Assembly: GCA_947649645.1 (NCBI GenBank)
Contig: CANSSP010000013.1
Coordinates: 1 to 64,000 of the forward strand
Source: an uncultured Roseburia sp.
GTDB lineage: Bacteria > Bacillota > Clostridia > Lachnospirales > Lachnospiraceae
Direction of reading: 5' to 3'
DNA length: 64,000 bases
In this document: one piece after another, positions 52,936-61,244 of the stretch
Numbering within the stretch: position 1 is the first letter of the stretch
How the letters are laid out: each line of letters starts with the position of its first letter
Position numbers and translations under genes: made by a program
The notes under the pieces: generated by a model
Told to the model about the DNA's origin: nothing
The model's database searches: none
The model's input: only the letters and a program-made list of their open reading frames with translations

Positions 52936-55744
52936 AAAAAGAAAAATTGCCGTCTTTTTCACAGTCTTCGCTATATCCGTGGGATTTCTTCTTACAACAG
53001 GAAAAGCGCCGGACGTTCTTGCCGCTGAAAGCAGGGATACCGGCCAGACGAAGGCAGGACATACCCACACGGTCTGCGGACATGACATCTGCACGGGCGG
53101 CAGCGGACACACCGGCCATGAGGCCGTCGACTGGCAGCCATGGTCACCGGAGGGCAGCATGGTCACTTCTTTTCCAAAAGACAGCGGATACTACTATCTG
53201 ACTTCAGACATCGAACTAAGCAGCAGTATCGCAGTCGCTGCCGACATCCATTTATGCCTGAACGGCCATTCCATAACAACCAGCGGTCCGACAGACGGAA
53301 CCTATTCTTCGCAGCTTTCCATCGGCGAAAAAACAAGTTCCCGTTCATGTACCTTTACCGACTGTACCGAAACGTTGCACAAATTTTCCGTTAACAGCGA
53401 AAAAGGAATCTGGGTTCCCGATGAGGCAGGCGGAACGGAGACGCTCGCCGGCGGATATCTTGCACAGGTTAATCTGCGGATTGAAAACAGCACCGTCGAC
53501 ATCTACAATATCCACATTACCGGAAATACCGATTATGCCGTCAAAGCCTCCTGCACCGACCCGGAAAAGCCATGCACTCTTTTCCTGCACAGCGGCACGT
53601 TTACGGGCAACGTCAACGGTATCCGGGCAGAAAATACAGCCATTTACATGTACGACAGCGAGTTGCGCCATCAGCATCTGACGGCAATCAGCTGCAACAG
53701 CGGCTGTACGTTTTATATGTACGGCGGAAAAATCACAGAGAACGGTGACAAAGGCCCTGCTTCCACCCCGCCTGTTTCCCTGGCAATGACCGGCGACAGT
53801 ACCGGATACATGTACGGCGGCGAGATCTCAGACAACAACGGAACAGGCCTGACTGTAACCGGAGCCACATCTACATTCCACATGTACGACGGTGAAATCT
53901 CCCGGAATAAAAACCTGAACATGTTTGCCGCCGGCGTTCATTGCTACGGCACTTTTATCATGGAAGGCGGAATCATTGCAAATAACACGTCAAAACTGGA
54001 CGCAGGCGGTGTCCACATAGAGGGCGGCACGCTTCAGATGAGCGGCGGCACAATCTCCGGAAATGCGACCAACGCCACGTGCAGACCAGGCTCTTATGTC
54101 ATTTATCCCGGCGGTGTATACATCACATCCAACGGCAGAATGTGTATGACAGGCGGCGAAATAACCGGAAACAATGCCTCCAGCGACCTCGGTATCGGAG
54201 GCGTGGCCGCAGACGCCAGTTCTTCCGTCAGCCTGGGAGGCACTGCCATAATCAAAGACAACACAGCAGCATCTGCAACAAGCAATCTCTCGGTCCTCGT
54301 CCTGTCCTCCAACGGCGGCCTTACGGACATTGTAGAACCCTTTACCGGGAATGCGTCTGTCGGCTTTGACGTCCGCTACTCCCCTTCAGGTAATCCGCTC
54401 TTAAATCTCACAGGGGAAAATGACAGAGATTACAGCGCCTATTTTCACAGCGACGACGCCAGCTTCCCGGTTTTAAACGGTCCGTTAAACCAGGTTCAGC
54501 TTAGCCTTATGACCGCGGAAATGCGCGCGCAGCTTGATGACGTAATTGCAAAAATCGACGCCATCGGGACCGGCTATCTTTTTTTCACCGCAGACTGCCG
54601 TGAAAAAATCGAACAGGCCAGGACTTCTTACGACGCTTTGACGGATGCCCTGAAAAAAGAAATTCCGGCCGATAAACTGCAGCTCCTTGCGGACGCAGAA
54701 AAAGTATATGATGTTCTCTCAAAAATACACGCCATCGGTACGGTTGAAAAGACCGATGTCTGTGCCCTGAACATCGCCGCGGCGAGAACTGCTTACGACG
54801 CTCTGACCGATGCCGCAAAAAAACGCATCCCGGGCACCGAATATACCGTCCTGACCAACGCCGAAGCTGCCTATGCAAAGCTCCAGAGTGATCAGAATAC
54901 ACAAGGCGACGGTAACTCCGGCAACGGTCCTGCGGACACCCCCGGCAGCGGATCCGGCAGCAGTTCCGGCGGTAACGATGACAGCAGTTCCGGCGGCTCC
55001 GGCACAGACACCCCGGCCGACAGCTCCAGTAAACAGATCCGGACCATCCGCAAAGAACTCGGCGTCTCCGAGAAAACCGCAAAGAAAATCCTCTCCATGG
55101 CCGAAAAGCAGAAAGTACCGATGGACACCATCCTTGTGACAGACAAAAAGATCACCTCGCAGAAAACGCATAAGGACATTAAGGGTTCGTCCTTCGCCGC
55201 AATCCAGGCACAGGCGGCAAAAGCCGAAAAAACAAGCATCAGGCTGGCCTGGAACAAGGTAAAGAACGCCGACGGCTATATCATCTATGGCGCGAAATGC
55301 AAGAACGGGACAAAATTCAAAACATTAAAGACCGTAAAGAAGGGGACCACCTCTTTTACGCACAAAAAGCTTTCAAAAGGAACCTACTACAGATACATCG
55401 TCCGCGCCTATAAGCTGGTGGACGGCAAAAAGGTCACCATCGCAGCCTCAAAAACCATCTGCGAGACGACCGGCGGCGGAAAACGGGGCAACATAAAATC
55501 CCTTAAGCTGAACAGGACATCCCTTTCCTTAAAGAAAGGAAAGACCTTTACCCTGAAGGCGACCGAGAAAAAGGAATCAAAACCGATTTCCAGGCACCGG
55601 AAAGTCAGCTACGAGTCGGGCAATCCCTCCGTGGCTTCCGTAACCGCAAAAGGCGTCGTCAAGGCAAAGAAAAAAGGGAAATGCACCATTTACGTCTACG
55701 CACAGAACGGTGTGTACAAAAAAATTACCGTGAACGTAAAATAA
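52922..55744 (+). CDS. Large secreted surface protein with parallel beta-helix repeats (paralog 1)
   Basis: A 940-residue exported protein. Signal peptide at about 1-36 (KKRKIAVFFTVFAISVGFLL). A His/Cys-rich motif follows (HTHTVCGHDICTGGSGHTGH then EAVDWQPW, about 43-70). Residues about 80-480 contain many short repeats with GGxISGN-type turns (MYGGEISDNNGTGLTV, MSGGTISGNATN, MTGGEITGNNASS), the mark of a right-handed parallel beta-helix. Two helical, FIVAR-like segments (about 535-650: YDALTDALKKEIP, YDALTDAAKKRIP) and a Gly/Ser-rich linker lead to a C-terminal part with a fibronectin III-like domain (SIRLAWNKVKNADGYIIYGA) and a Big2-like Ig domain (LNRTSLSLKKGKTFTLKAT). No LPXTG motif or SLH domain; the C-terminus is very Lys-rich, so it may bind the wall by charge. 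RBS GGAGGAAAAAC. Only 19 bases before paralog 2; function presumably adhesion or polymer binding. Confidence 0.88.
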   Translation: MYSCKKRKIAVFFTVFAISVGFLLTTGKAPDVLAAESRDTGQTKAGHTHTVCGHDICTGGSGHTGHEAVDWQPWSPEGSMVTSFPKDSGYYYLTSDIELSSSIAVAADIHLCLNGHSITTSGPTDGTYSSQLSIGEKTSSRSCTFTDCTETLHKFSVNSEKGIWVPDEAGGTETLAGGYLAQVNLRIENSTVDIYNIHITGNTDYAVKASCTDPEKPCTLFLHSGTFTGNVNGIRAENTAIYMYDSELRHQHLTAISCNSGCTFYMYGGKITENGDKGPASTPPVSLAMTGDSTGYMYGGEISDNNGTGLTVTGATSTFHMYDGEISRNKNLNMFAAGVHCYGTFIMEGGIIANNTSKLDAGGVHIEGGTLQMSGGTISGNATNATCRPGSYVIYPGGVYITSNGRMCMTGGEITGNNASSDLGIGGVAADASSSVSLGGTAIIKDNTAASATSNLSVLVLSSNGGLTDIVEPFTGNASVGFDVRYSPSGNPLLNLTGENDRDYSAYFHSDDASFPVLNGPLNQVQLSLMTAEMRAQLDDVIAKIDAIGTGYLFFTADCREKIEQARTSYDALTDALKKEIPADKLQLLADAEKVYDVLSKIHAIGTVEKTDVCALNIAAARTAYDALTDAAKKRIPGTEYTVLTNAEAAYAKLQSDQNTQGDGNSGNGPADTPGSGSGSSSGGNDDSSSGGSGTDTPADSSSKQIRTIRKELGVSEKTAKKILSMAEKQKVPMDTILVTDKKITSQKTHKDIKGSSFAAIQAQAAKAEKTSIRLAWNKVKNADGYIIYGAKCKNGTKFKTLKTVKKGTTSFTHKKLSKGTYYRYIVRAYKLVDGKKVTIAASKTICETTGGGKRGNIKSLKLNRTSLSLKKGKTFTLKATEKKESKPISRHRKVSYESGNPSVASVTAKGVVKAKKKGKCTIYVYAQNGVYKKITVNVK
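55011..55710 (+). repeat. 700-bp direct repeat, copy 1 (copy 2 at 57805-58504)
   Basis: By reading both stretches side by side I see no difference between 55011-55710 and 57805-58504 (offset 2794). One non-synonymous change flanks the left edge (Thr versus Ala) and a few silent changes lie right of it. The repeat encodes about 230 C-terminal residues of both surface proteins. Confidence 0.92.
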
Positions 55745-55763
55745 AAAAATGCGGAGGATTTTT

Positions 55764-58538
55764 ATGAAAAAAAAGAAACGAAATATAACTTTATTTGTGA
55801 GCGGACTCGCCCTTGCAGCCGGGTTCTTTTTCCTGGCACTCTCCCCTCTTCAGACACGGGCAGCCGAAATACCGGACGCGTCCGCACACAATCATCCCGC
55901 ATGCGGCACTGTCTGTCCGGGCGGCACAGGCCACGAAGGCCATGAAGCTGTGACCTGGACGGCCTGGGATAAAACAGATTGCCTCCCGGATTCCGAGAAC
56001 CAAAAATATTACTACCTTACAAAGGATATCACGTTGTCAAATAGTTCCATTTTTCTAGATTACAGTCTCTGTCTGAACGGCCACACCATCACCGGAACCG
56101 ACGGAAAAGTAATCCCGGTTTCATACTGGTCCTCCGTTCTCACAGACTGCTCCACGGAACCGCACAAGTTTTCGGTCGACCCCGAAACCGGTCTGTGGAC
56201 CCCCGACGAAAACGGAACGGAAACGCTGACCGGCGGCTACCTCTCAAACATAAAACTGACCAGCAGAGAATCGCAGATCCAGGCGGAAATGTATAACCTG
56301 AATCTCCTTGGCAGCAGCTTCATGAACAGCGATGACGCCCTCTTAAGTCTTGTGCAGAACGTTTACCCGAACGAACACATGACCAAAACGTCCGTCCTTA
56401 AACTACAAAACTGCAGACTTCTAGGCTCTCGCGGTCCAGGTATTTTCGTGAAAGCCAGTATCCTTGATCTGTACGACTGTACCGTCGCCGGAAATCAAAG
56501 CTACGGTATATCGATTCAAAACGGCGATATTTACGCTAACGGCGGTTACCTGCCACACGTCCCGGGCGAGGTCCGCCTGCACGACGGCACTGAGATCTCC
56601 GGCAATCGTGACACTGGTATCCGGGTCTACGAAAGCACTCTCAGGATAGAGGGCGGTAAAATCGCAGATAATTACGGTTATGGCGTACTGGCCACTAATT
56701 ACTATGACGATACCCCTACAAAAGTCTATATGTCCGGCGGTGAGATTTCCGGCAATCGGCGCGATGATCATAATAACGGCGGAGGCGTTGAACTCTTTGA
56801 CAATTCCAAAGCCACCTTTGAAATGACAGGCGGTGAAATTAAAAATAACGCCGGACAGCAGGCCGGGGGCGTAAATATCGGTTCAACCTGCAGCTTCTTT
56901 ATGAGCGGCGGAAAAATCTGCGGCAACGAAGGCTATTCCGGCAACATGTCCGCCGGCGGCATACACCACGGCTATTCCGATCATGAGGGTACACTGCGCA
57001 TCACCGGCGGCGAGATTTCCGGCAATCACACGGATACTTACAACGGTGTCGCCGGCATCTACTCTTATGAGATGGAACTGGGAGGCTCAGTCGTGATTCG
57101 GGACAACACGAACAAATCTGGAAGGCCAGACAATCTGCTGATCGTCGACCCCATTGACGTGCCTCAGATAAAAATTGTCAGTCCGTTCACAGAAGACGCC
57201 TACATCGAAGTCTCATCAAAGGGTATCGATAAAATGATCCAGTTTACCGATGCAGCTCCAGCGGATTACAGCAGTTATTTCCACAGCGATGACGAAGCAT
57301 ATTCCATCTTCTGCGGCGCACAGAACGCATTGATGATCGCGCCTCTGACAAAGGCTGATCTGGCTGCAATCAACGATACCATCCAGAAAATTGACGCAAT
57401 CGGCACCGGGTATATTTTATATAATGACACATACCGCCAGAAAATCAAAGACGCGCGCAGCGCCTACAATGCCATAGGATACAAGGCGAGACGTTTCTTT
57501 CCCGCCGAAAAGCTGGCTCTTTTAAAGGATGCAGAGAAAGTATATGATGTTCTCACAAAATTTTACGCCGTCGGAAAAGTAGAAAACACGGCAGCCTGCG
57601 GGCAGAAAATCAAGGATGCCAGGACCGCCTATGACGCTCTGACGGATGCACAGAAACAGCGGATTTCCGGCACCGACCGTATGACATTTGAGGCAGCGGA
57701 AGCGGAATATGAAAAGCTTTCTGCGGCCGGCGGCTCCGGCGGTAACTCCGGCAACAGTTCCGGCGGTAACGGTGACGGCAGTTCCGGAGGATCCGGCACA
57801 GACGCCCCGGCCGACAGCTCCAGTAAACAGATCCGGACCATCCGCAAAGAACTCGGCGTCTCCGAGAAAACCGCAAAGAAAATCCTCTCCATGGCCGAAA
57901 AGCAGAAAGTACCGATGGACACCATCCTTGTGACAGACAAAAAGATCACCTCGCAGAAAACGCATAAGGACATTAAGGGTTCGTCCTTCGCCGCAATCCA
58001 GGCACAGGCGGCAAAAGCCGAAAAAACAAGCATCAGGCTGGCCTGGAACAAGGTAAAGAACGCCGACGGCTATATCATCTATGGCGCGAAATGCAAGAAC
58101 GGGACAAAATTCAAAACATTAAAGACCGTAAAGAAGGGGACCACCTCTTTTACGCACAAAAAGCTTTCAAAAGGAACCTACTACAGATACATCGTCCGCG
58201 CCTATAAGCTGGTGGACGGCAAAAAGGTCACCATCGCAGCCTCAAAAACCATCTGCGAGACGACCGGCGGCGGAAAACGGGGCAACATAAAATCCCTTAA
58301 GCTGAACAGGACATCCCTTTCCTTAAAGAAAGGAAAGACCTTTACCCTGAAGGCGACCGAGAAAAAGGAATCAAAACCGATTTCCAGGCACCGGAAAGTC
58401 AGCTACGAGTCGGGCAATCCCTCCGTGGCTTCCGTAACCGCAAAAGGCGTCGTCAAGGCAAAGAAAAAAGGGAAATGCACCATTTACGTCTACGCACAGA
58501 ACGGCGTATACAAAAAGATTACCGTGAATGTAAAATAA
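55764..58538 (+). CDS. Large secreted surface protein with parallel beta-helix repeats (paralog 2)
   Basis: A 924-residue exported protein, tandem paralog of the preceding gene with the same plan: signal peptide (MKKKKRNITLFVSGLALAAG), His/Cys motif HNHPACGTVCPGGTGHEGHE followed by AVTWTAW, a beta-helix region with MSGGEISGNRRDDHNNG, MTGGEIKNNAG and ITGGEISGNHTD repeats, FIVAR-like helical segments, a Gly/Ser linker, fibronectin III-like and Big2-like domains. The N-terminal two thirds differ clearly in sequence and repeat number, but the last 240 residues are identical save at the edge. ATG 55764 (CGGAGGATTTTT before it) fits better than 55749. A bidirectional terminator follows at 58542. 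Confidence 0.88.
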   Translation: MKKKKRNITLFVSGLALAAGFFFLALSPLQTRAAEIPDASAHNHPACGTVCPGGTGHEGHEAVTWTAWDKTDCLPDSENQKYYYLTKDITLSNSSIFLDYSLCLNGHTITGTDGKVIPVSYWSSVLTDCSTEPHKFSVDPETGLWTPDENGTETLTGGYLSNIKLTSRESQIQAEMYNLNLLGSSFMNSDDALLSLVQNVYPNEHMTKTSVLKLQNCRLLGSRGPGIFVKASILDLYDCTVAGNQSYGISIQNGDIYANGGYLPHVPGEVRLHDGTEISGNRDTGIRVYESTLRIEGGKIADNYGYGVLATNYYDDTPTKVYMSGGEISGNRRDDHNNGGGVELFDNSKATFEMTGGEIKNNAGQQAGGVNIGSTCSFFMSGGKICGNEGYSGNMSAGGIHHGYSDHEGTLRITGGEISGNHTDTYNGVAGIYSYEMELGGSVVIRDNTNKSGRPDNLLIVDPIDVPQIKIVSPFTEDAYIEVSSKGIDKMIQFTDAAPADYSSYFHSDDEAYSIFCGAQNALMIAPLTKADLAAINDTIQKIDAIGTGYILYNDTYRQKIKDARSAYNAIGYKARRFFPAEKLALLKDAEKVYDVLTKFYAVGKVENTAACGQKIKDARTAYDALTDAQKQRISGTDRMTFEAAEAEYEKLSAAGGSGGNSGNSSGGNGDGSSGGSGTDAPADSSSKQIRTIRKELGVSEKTAKKILSMAEKQKVPMDTILVTDKKITSQKTHKDIKGSSFAAIQAQAAKAEKTSIRLAWNKVKNADGYIIYGAKCKNGTKFKTLKTVKKGTTSFTHKKLSKGTYYRYIVRAYKLVDGKKVTIAASKTICETTGGGKRGNIKSLKLNRTSLSLKKGKTFTLKATEKKESKPISRHRKVSYESGNPSVASVTAKGVVKAKKKGKCTIYVYAQNGVYKKITVNVK
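57805..58504 (+). repeat. 700-bp direct repeat, copy 2
   Basis: Second copy of the 55011-55710 repeat, same orientation, 2794 bp downstream. The identity at silent sites means recent duplication or gene conversion, because the flanking parts of the two genes have diverged. Confidence 0.92.
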
Positions 58539-58541
58539 AAA

Positions 58542-58583
58542 CGGACTGAAAAAGGAACCTGTACAGGTTCCTTTTTCAGTCCG
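58542..58583. terminator. Bidirectional terminator, perfect 42-bp palindrome
   Basis: CGGACTGAAAAAGGAACCTG and its exact complement meet at a central GTAC. In both directions the core stem GGAACCTGTACAGGTTCC is followed by TTTTT. It lies between convergent genes and covers the stop codon of the histidine kinase gene at 58576. Confidence 0.88.
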
Positions 58584-59883
58584 GTATCCGTTCCGGCAGA
58601 TTCAAAAGGATTCTCACAACAAAAAATCCGTTTTCCACCTTAAAATCCGTCTCCCCGTCATATTGAGATGCCGTTTTTAAAATGCTTGAGACGCCGACTC
58701 CGCTCCCGTCGCCTGACAGCGGCAGCCCCCGGTCAAACCGCACATCCGGCGCACATGTATTTTTACACCGGATGACCAGCTTATGCCCCTTGCGCATGAC
58801 GCACAGACAGATCTTCCGCTCCCGTCCTCCCGAATGAATACAGCCGTGGATGGCATTCTCGAACAGATTCGCCAGTAATGCCACCAGGTCGATATCCTGA
58901 ACGGGCAGCCCTTCCGGCACGGCCGCATCCATCGTCACCTTTATCTTTTCATCCCTCGCCCGCCTCGCATAGACCGACAAAATGCTGTTCACCGCTTTAT
59001 TTCCACAGATACGCTTTTGTCTGGTATCCTCTACATCCCTGACGTATTGTCTGATATAATCCAGAAGCTCCTCCGTCTCGCCGCTTCTGGCATAATCCGC
59101 GATCAGCAGACAATGATGCCTCACGTCATGGCGGACCCTGGCCGCTTCTTCTTCCGATTCCTTCGCCAGCTCCAGCTGCCGTTGCAGCAGCTTCTCATTC
59201 ATCTCCAGAAGCTGCTTCTGCGCCTTATAACTATGTTCCTTTCCGCGATGAAAATACAGGTGAAAAATAACATACTGAATCGTTCCCGCCATAAACATAA
59301 TAATCATTATCCGTATTATATTGAGTATGGAAAATACATGGATCGGCGGCCAGTATGCCAGAATCGCCGCCAGTCCGATTGAACCGATAAGAATAGCGGC
59401 GCCGGATAAATCCATTTCCTCCCGCAAAAGATCCACATTTTCAAGAAACCTTCTCCTGAACTTTTTTACGAGAAAAAAGACGATCACCATAATCATGCAG
59501 ATACGCACGGCGATGTCCACCCACATATTTCCCCCAAACCACCAGCGGGCCACATCCACACCACAAAACACACACACAGCCAGAAAATAAAATCCAAGCG
59601 CAATTTTGTAAAGAGACAGATAGATACCCTCCCCGCTCAGAAGCGCGCAGAATCCGCCAAGAAACGGAACCGTAAGCGGCCCTGCATACCGGATAAAATG
59701 ATCCACATCAGCCAGATACCAGACACTGTATAGTACAACCGCAAAAATGCCAAAAAAGATATAAGCGCAGACGGTTGTTTTCATGGAAAATCTGGGCCGG
59801 TCCAGCAACAAAAAAACACTGAGCATCAGCCCCGCCCCCAGTCCATTCCGAAGCAGCGCTACTCCGAACGCTCCACCCAACAT
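58576..59883 (-). CDS. AgrC/ComD-like sensor histidine kinase (GHKL ATPase)
   Basis: A 435-residue kinase with about seven hydrophobic segments in the first 225 residues, like peptide-sensing AgrC/ComD (HPK10) kinases. A coiled coil (KQLLEMNEKLLQRQLELAKE) leads to the phospho-His motif ARVRHDVRHHCLLIADYA, then a GHKL ATPase domain with N box LLANLFENAIHGCI and G box GDGSGVGVSSILKTAS. RBS GGAGGGCAGGAT. Its partner LytTR regulator is upstream, 308 bases away, in the same orientation. AgrC-type kinases sense cyclic or linear peptides, but no agrB or agrD is found next to it; the signal is unknown. Confidence 0.9.
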   Translation of the reverse strand: MLGGAFGVALLRNGLGAGLMLSVFLLLDRPRFSMKTTVCAYIFFGIFAVVLYSVWYLADVDHFIRYAGPLTVPFLGGFCALLSGEGIYLSLYKIALGFYFLAVCVFCGVDVARWWFGGNMWVDIAVRICMIMVIVFFLVKKFRRRFLENVDLLREEMDLSGAAILIGSIGLAAILAYWPPIHVFSILNIIRIMIIMFMAGTIQYVIFHLYFHRGKEHSYKAQKQLLEMNEKLLQRQLELAKESEEEAARVRHDVRHHCLLIADYARSGETEELLDYIRQYVRDVEDTRQKRICGNKAVNSILSVYARRARDEKIKVTMDAAVPEGLPVQDIDLVALLANLFENAIHGCIHSGGRERKICLCVMRKGHKLVIRCKNTCAPDVRFDRGLPLSGDGSGVGVSSILKTASQYDGETDFKVENGFFVVRILLNLPERIPD

Positions 59884-59913
59884 ATCCTGCCCTCCCGCCG
59901 AAATGCTCTGTCG

Positions 59914-60027
59914 TCACCCTTCACCGGGCAGATAACGGCATTTCTTTTCCTGCATTCTTTTTTTACAGGATAACAGAAAACGGCTCTTTTTCGGCATTTT
60001 GGATATGCATCGCATCTTTTTCGACAT
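59914..60027 (-). CDS. Possible small basic peptide between regulator and kinase genes
   Basis: An in-frame 37-residue ORF, MSKKMRCISKMPKKSRFLLS followed by CKKRMQEKKCRYLPGEG. It is Lys/Arg-rich with three Cys. There is no good ribosome binding site before the ATG, and its first part covers the direct repeats at 59985-60027, so it may be a chance frame. It is not AgrD-like. Listed because it lies in the 308-base gap of an AgrC/AgrA-like pair where a signal peptide gene might be expected. Confidence 0.2.
   Translation of the reverse strand: MSKKMRCISKMPKKSRFLLSCKKRMQEKKCRYLPGEG
59985..60027. repeat. 13-bp direct repeats, 30 bp apart, before the AgrC-like gene
   Basis: TCTTTTTCGGCAT (59985-59997) and TCTTTTTCGACAT (60015-60027) differ at one base and are exactly 30 bp apart, about three DNA turns. 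They lie about 100 bp upstream of the kinase start in the only sizeable gap of the pair. LytTR regulators bind paired direct repeats, usually at 21-22 bp, so they may be a site for the neighbouring regulator. Confidence 0.5.
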
Positions 60028-60191
60028 ACTTTGCAGACGGCGTCGCTCAGAAAACTTTTGCACCGTTTTTATGAACGGCCCCCACCCCTGTTCTGCTTCC
60101 CGGCGGCCTTCATCCGACTTCCTGCTGTAAGCGGATACTCCCGGGCACTGTCATTTCATATCCCTGCATGCATCATTCCTTTCTCTCCCTG

Positions 60192-60926
60192 TCACAATAC
60201 CTCCTCCTCGCAATAGTAATGAAAATACTGTTCTCTCAGAGACGCATAAGAGCCCCTCGGCAGATGAATGCTTTTTCCGATATCCGTATACATTTCCTGC
60301 GCATTGAGGCTGTCCACATGTGTAAGATTTACAATATAAGCGACTCCCACTTTCACGAACTCCGGATAAGGAGAGAGCATCTCGTATATTTTGGTCATCG
60401 TCATGCGCAGAACTGCCTGTGTGCCGTCTGACAGGTTCAGACACTGACAGTTCCCCTGCGCTTCACAGTAAACAATATCATTCAACGCCACCCTTTTAAA
60501 TCTCCCGTCAATCCTGAGCAGCAGGTATTTTTTTCGCTCTTCATCCATCCGTTCCAGAACACGGTCCAGCACCGAAAACATTTTTTCTTTTGAGACAGGT
60601 TTGATCAGATACTGCGACGCGTCCACGCCAAACGCCTCGAGCGCATGGTCGGTCGACGTGGTCAGAAAAACGATGCGGCCCTCGCTGCCCATACTGCGCA
60701 GCTCCCTCGCCGCTGTCGTGCCCAGTTTTTCGGGCATATAAATATCCATCAGAAGCAGATCCGGAACATAATTTTTTTCCCCGACCATATGGAGCAGTTC
60801 CCCTGCACTTTCAAACCGCTCGATTACAAAATCATACCCCGAATGTTTTTCCCGATACGCATTCAGCATGACTTCTGTCTTGTCCAGTTCCGCCGTCTCA
60901 TCATCACAGAGTGCTATCGAATACAT
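60192..60926 (-). CDS. LytTR-family response regulator (AgrA/ComE-like)
   Basis: A 244-residue regulator: receiver at 1-125 (IALCDDETAELD, phospho-Asp in LLLMDIYMPEKLGT, IVFLTTSTDHALEAF, LIKPVSKEK), then a LytTR DNA-binding domain (RFKRVALNDIVYCEAQGNCQ, MTKIYEMLSPYPEFVKVGVAY then IVNLTHVDSLN, shown in parts, and LPRGSYASLREQYFHYY). RBS GGGGAGGAGAGTC. Its own promoter (60979-61007) is strong. LytTR proteins control virulence, competence or bacteriocin genes in other Firmicutes; the adjacent surface protein genes are possible targets. Confidence 0.93.
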   Translation of the reverse strand: MYSIALCDDETAELDKTEVMLNAYREKHSGYDFVIERFESAGELLHMVGEKNYVPDLLLMDIYMPEKLGTTAARELRSMGSEGRIVFLTTSTDHALEAFGVDASQYLIKPVSKEKMFSVLDRVLERMDEERKKYLLLRIDGRFKRVALNDIVYCEAQGNCQCLNLSDGTQAVLRMTMTKIYEMLSPYPEFVKVGVAYIVNLTHVDSLNAQEMYTDIGKSIHLPRGSYASLREQYFHYYCEEEVL

Positions 60927-60978
60927 GACTCTCCTCCCCTTACCCCTTTATCATTATTTTAACTTCTTTGTGTTTAAA

Positions 60979-61007
60979 ATTATACCTATATTTTGTTATA
61001 ATATCAA
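60979..61007 (-). promoter_or_regulatory. Promoter of the LytTR regulator gene
   Basis: Minus strand: -35 TTGATA (61002-61007), 17-bp spacer, perfect -10 TATAAT (60979-60984), about 45 bases before the start codon. Confidence 0.78.
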
Positions 61008-61138
61008 CTTTTAAGATTTCTAACAATCGAAATATGCCCAATTTACGACGTGTGACGTACAAATCAGACAGTCCGCCCTAAAAAAATTGCATGATCACGC
61101 ATTATTTTTCGTTTTTCCTTTATTCTGACAACATTCTC

Positions 61139-61147
61139 TGGTATAAT
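61139..61147 (+). promoter_or_regulatory. Extended -10 promoter of the penicillin-binding protein gene
   Basis: TGGTATAAT: perfect -10 TATAAT at 61142-61147 with TG one base before it. The -35 is a poor TTTATT at 61119. The leader before the start codon is about 90 bases. The rest of the 318-base gap (60927-61244) carries nothing else I can name besides the divergent promoter. Confidence 0.6.
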
Positions 61148-61244
61148 ATATGGATGGTAAATTTTCGCCATATGCCCGCGAAAACAGCACCCGTCTGTCT
61201 GACGCACCACACAGGACGGGCTGCGGAAAGGAATGGTTATTACA

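Noticed and set aside
53700-57060. CRISPR-like or minisatellite repeats in the surface genes
   Set aside because: The short GGCGG-type repeats encode GGxISGN turns of a beta-helix, vary in spacing and sequence, and lie in open frames.
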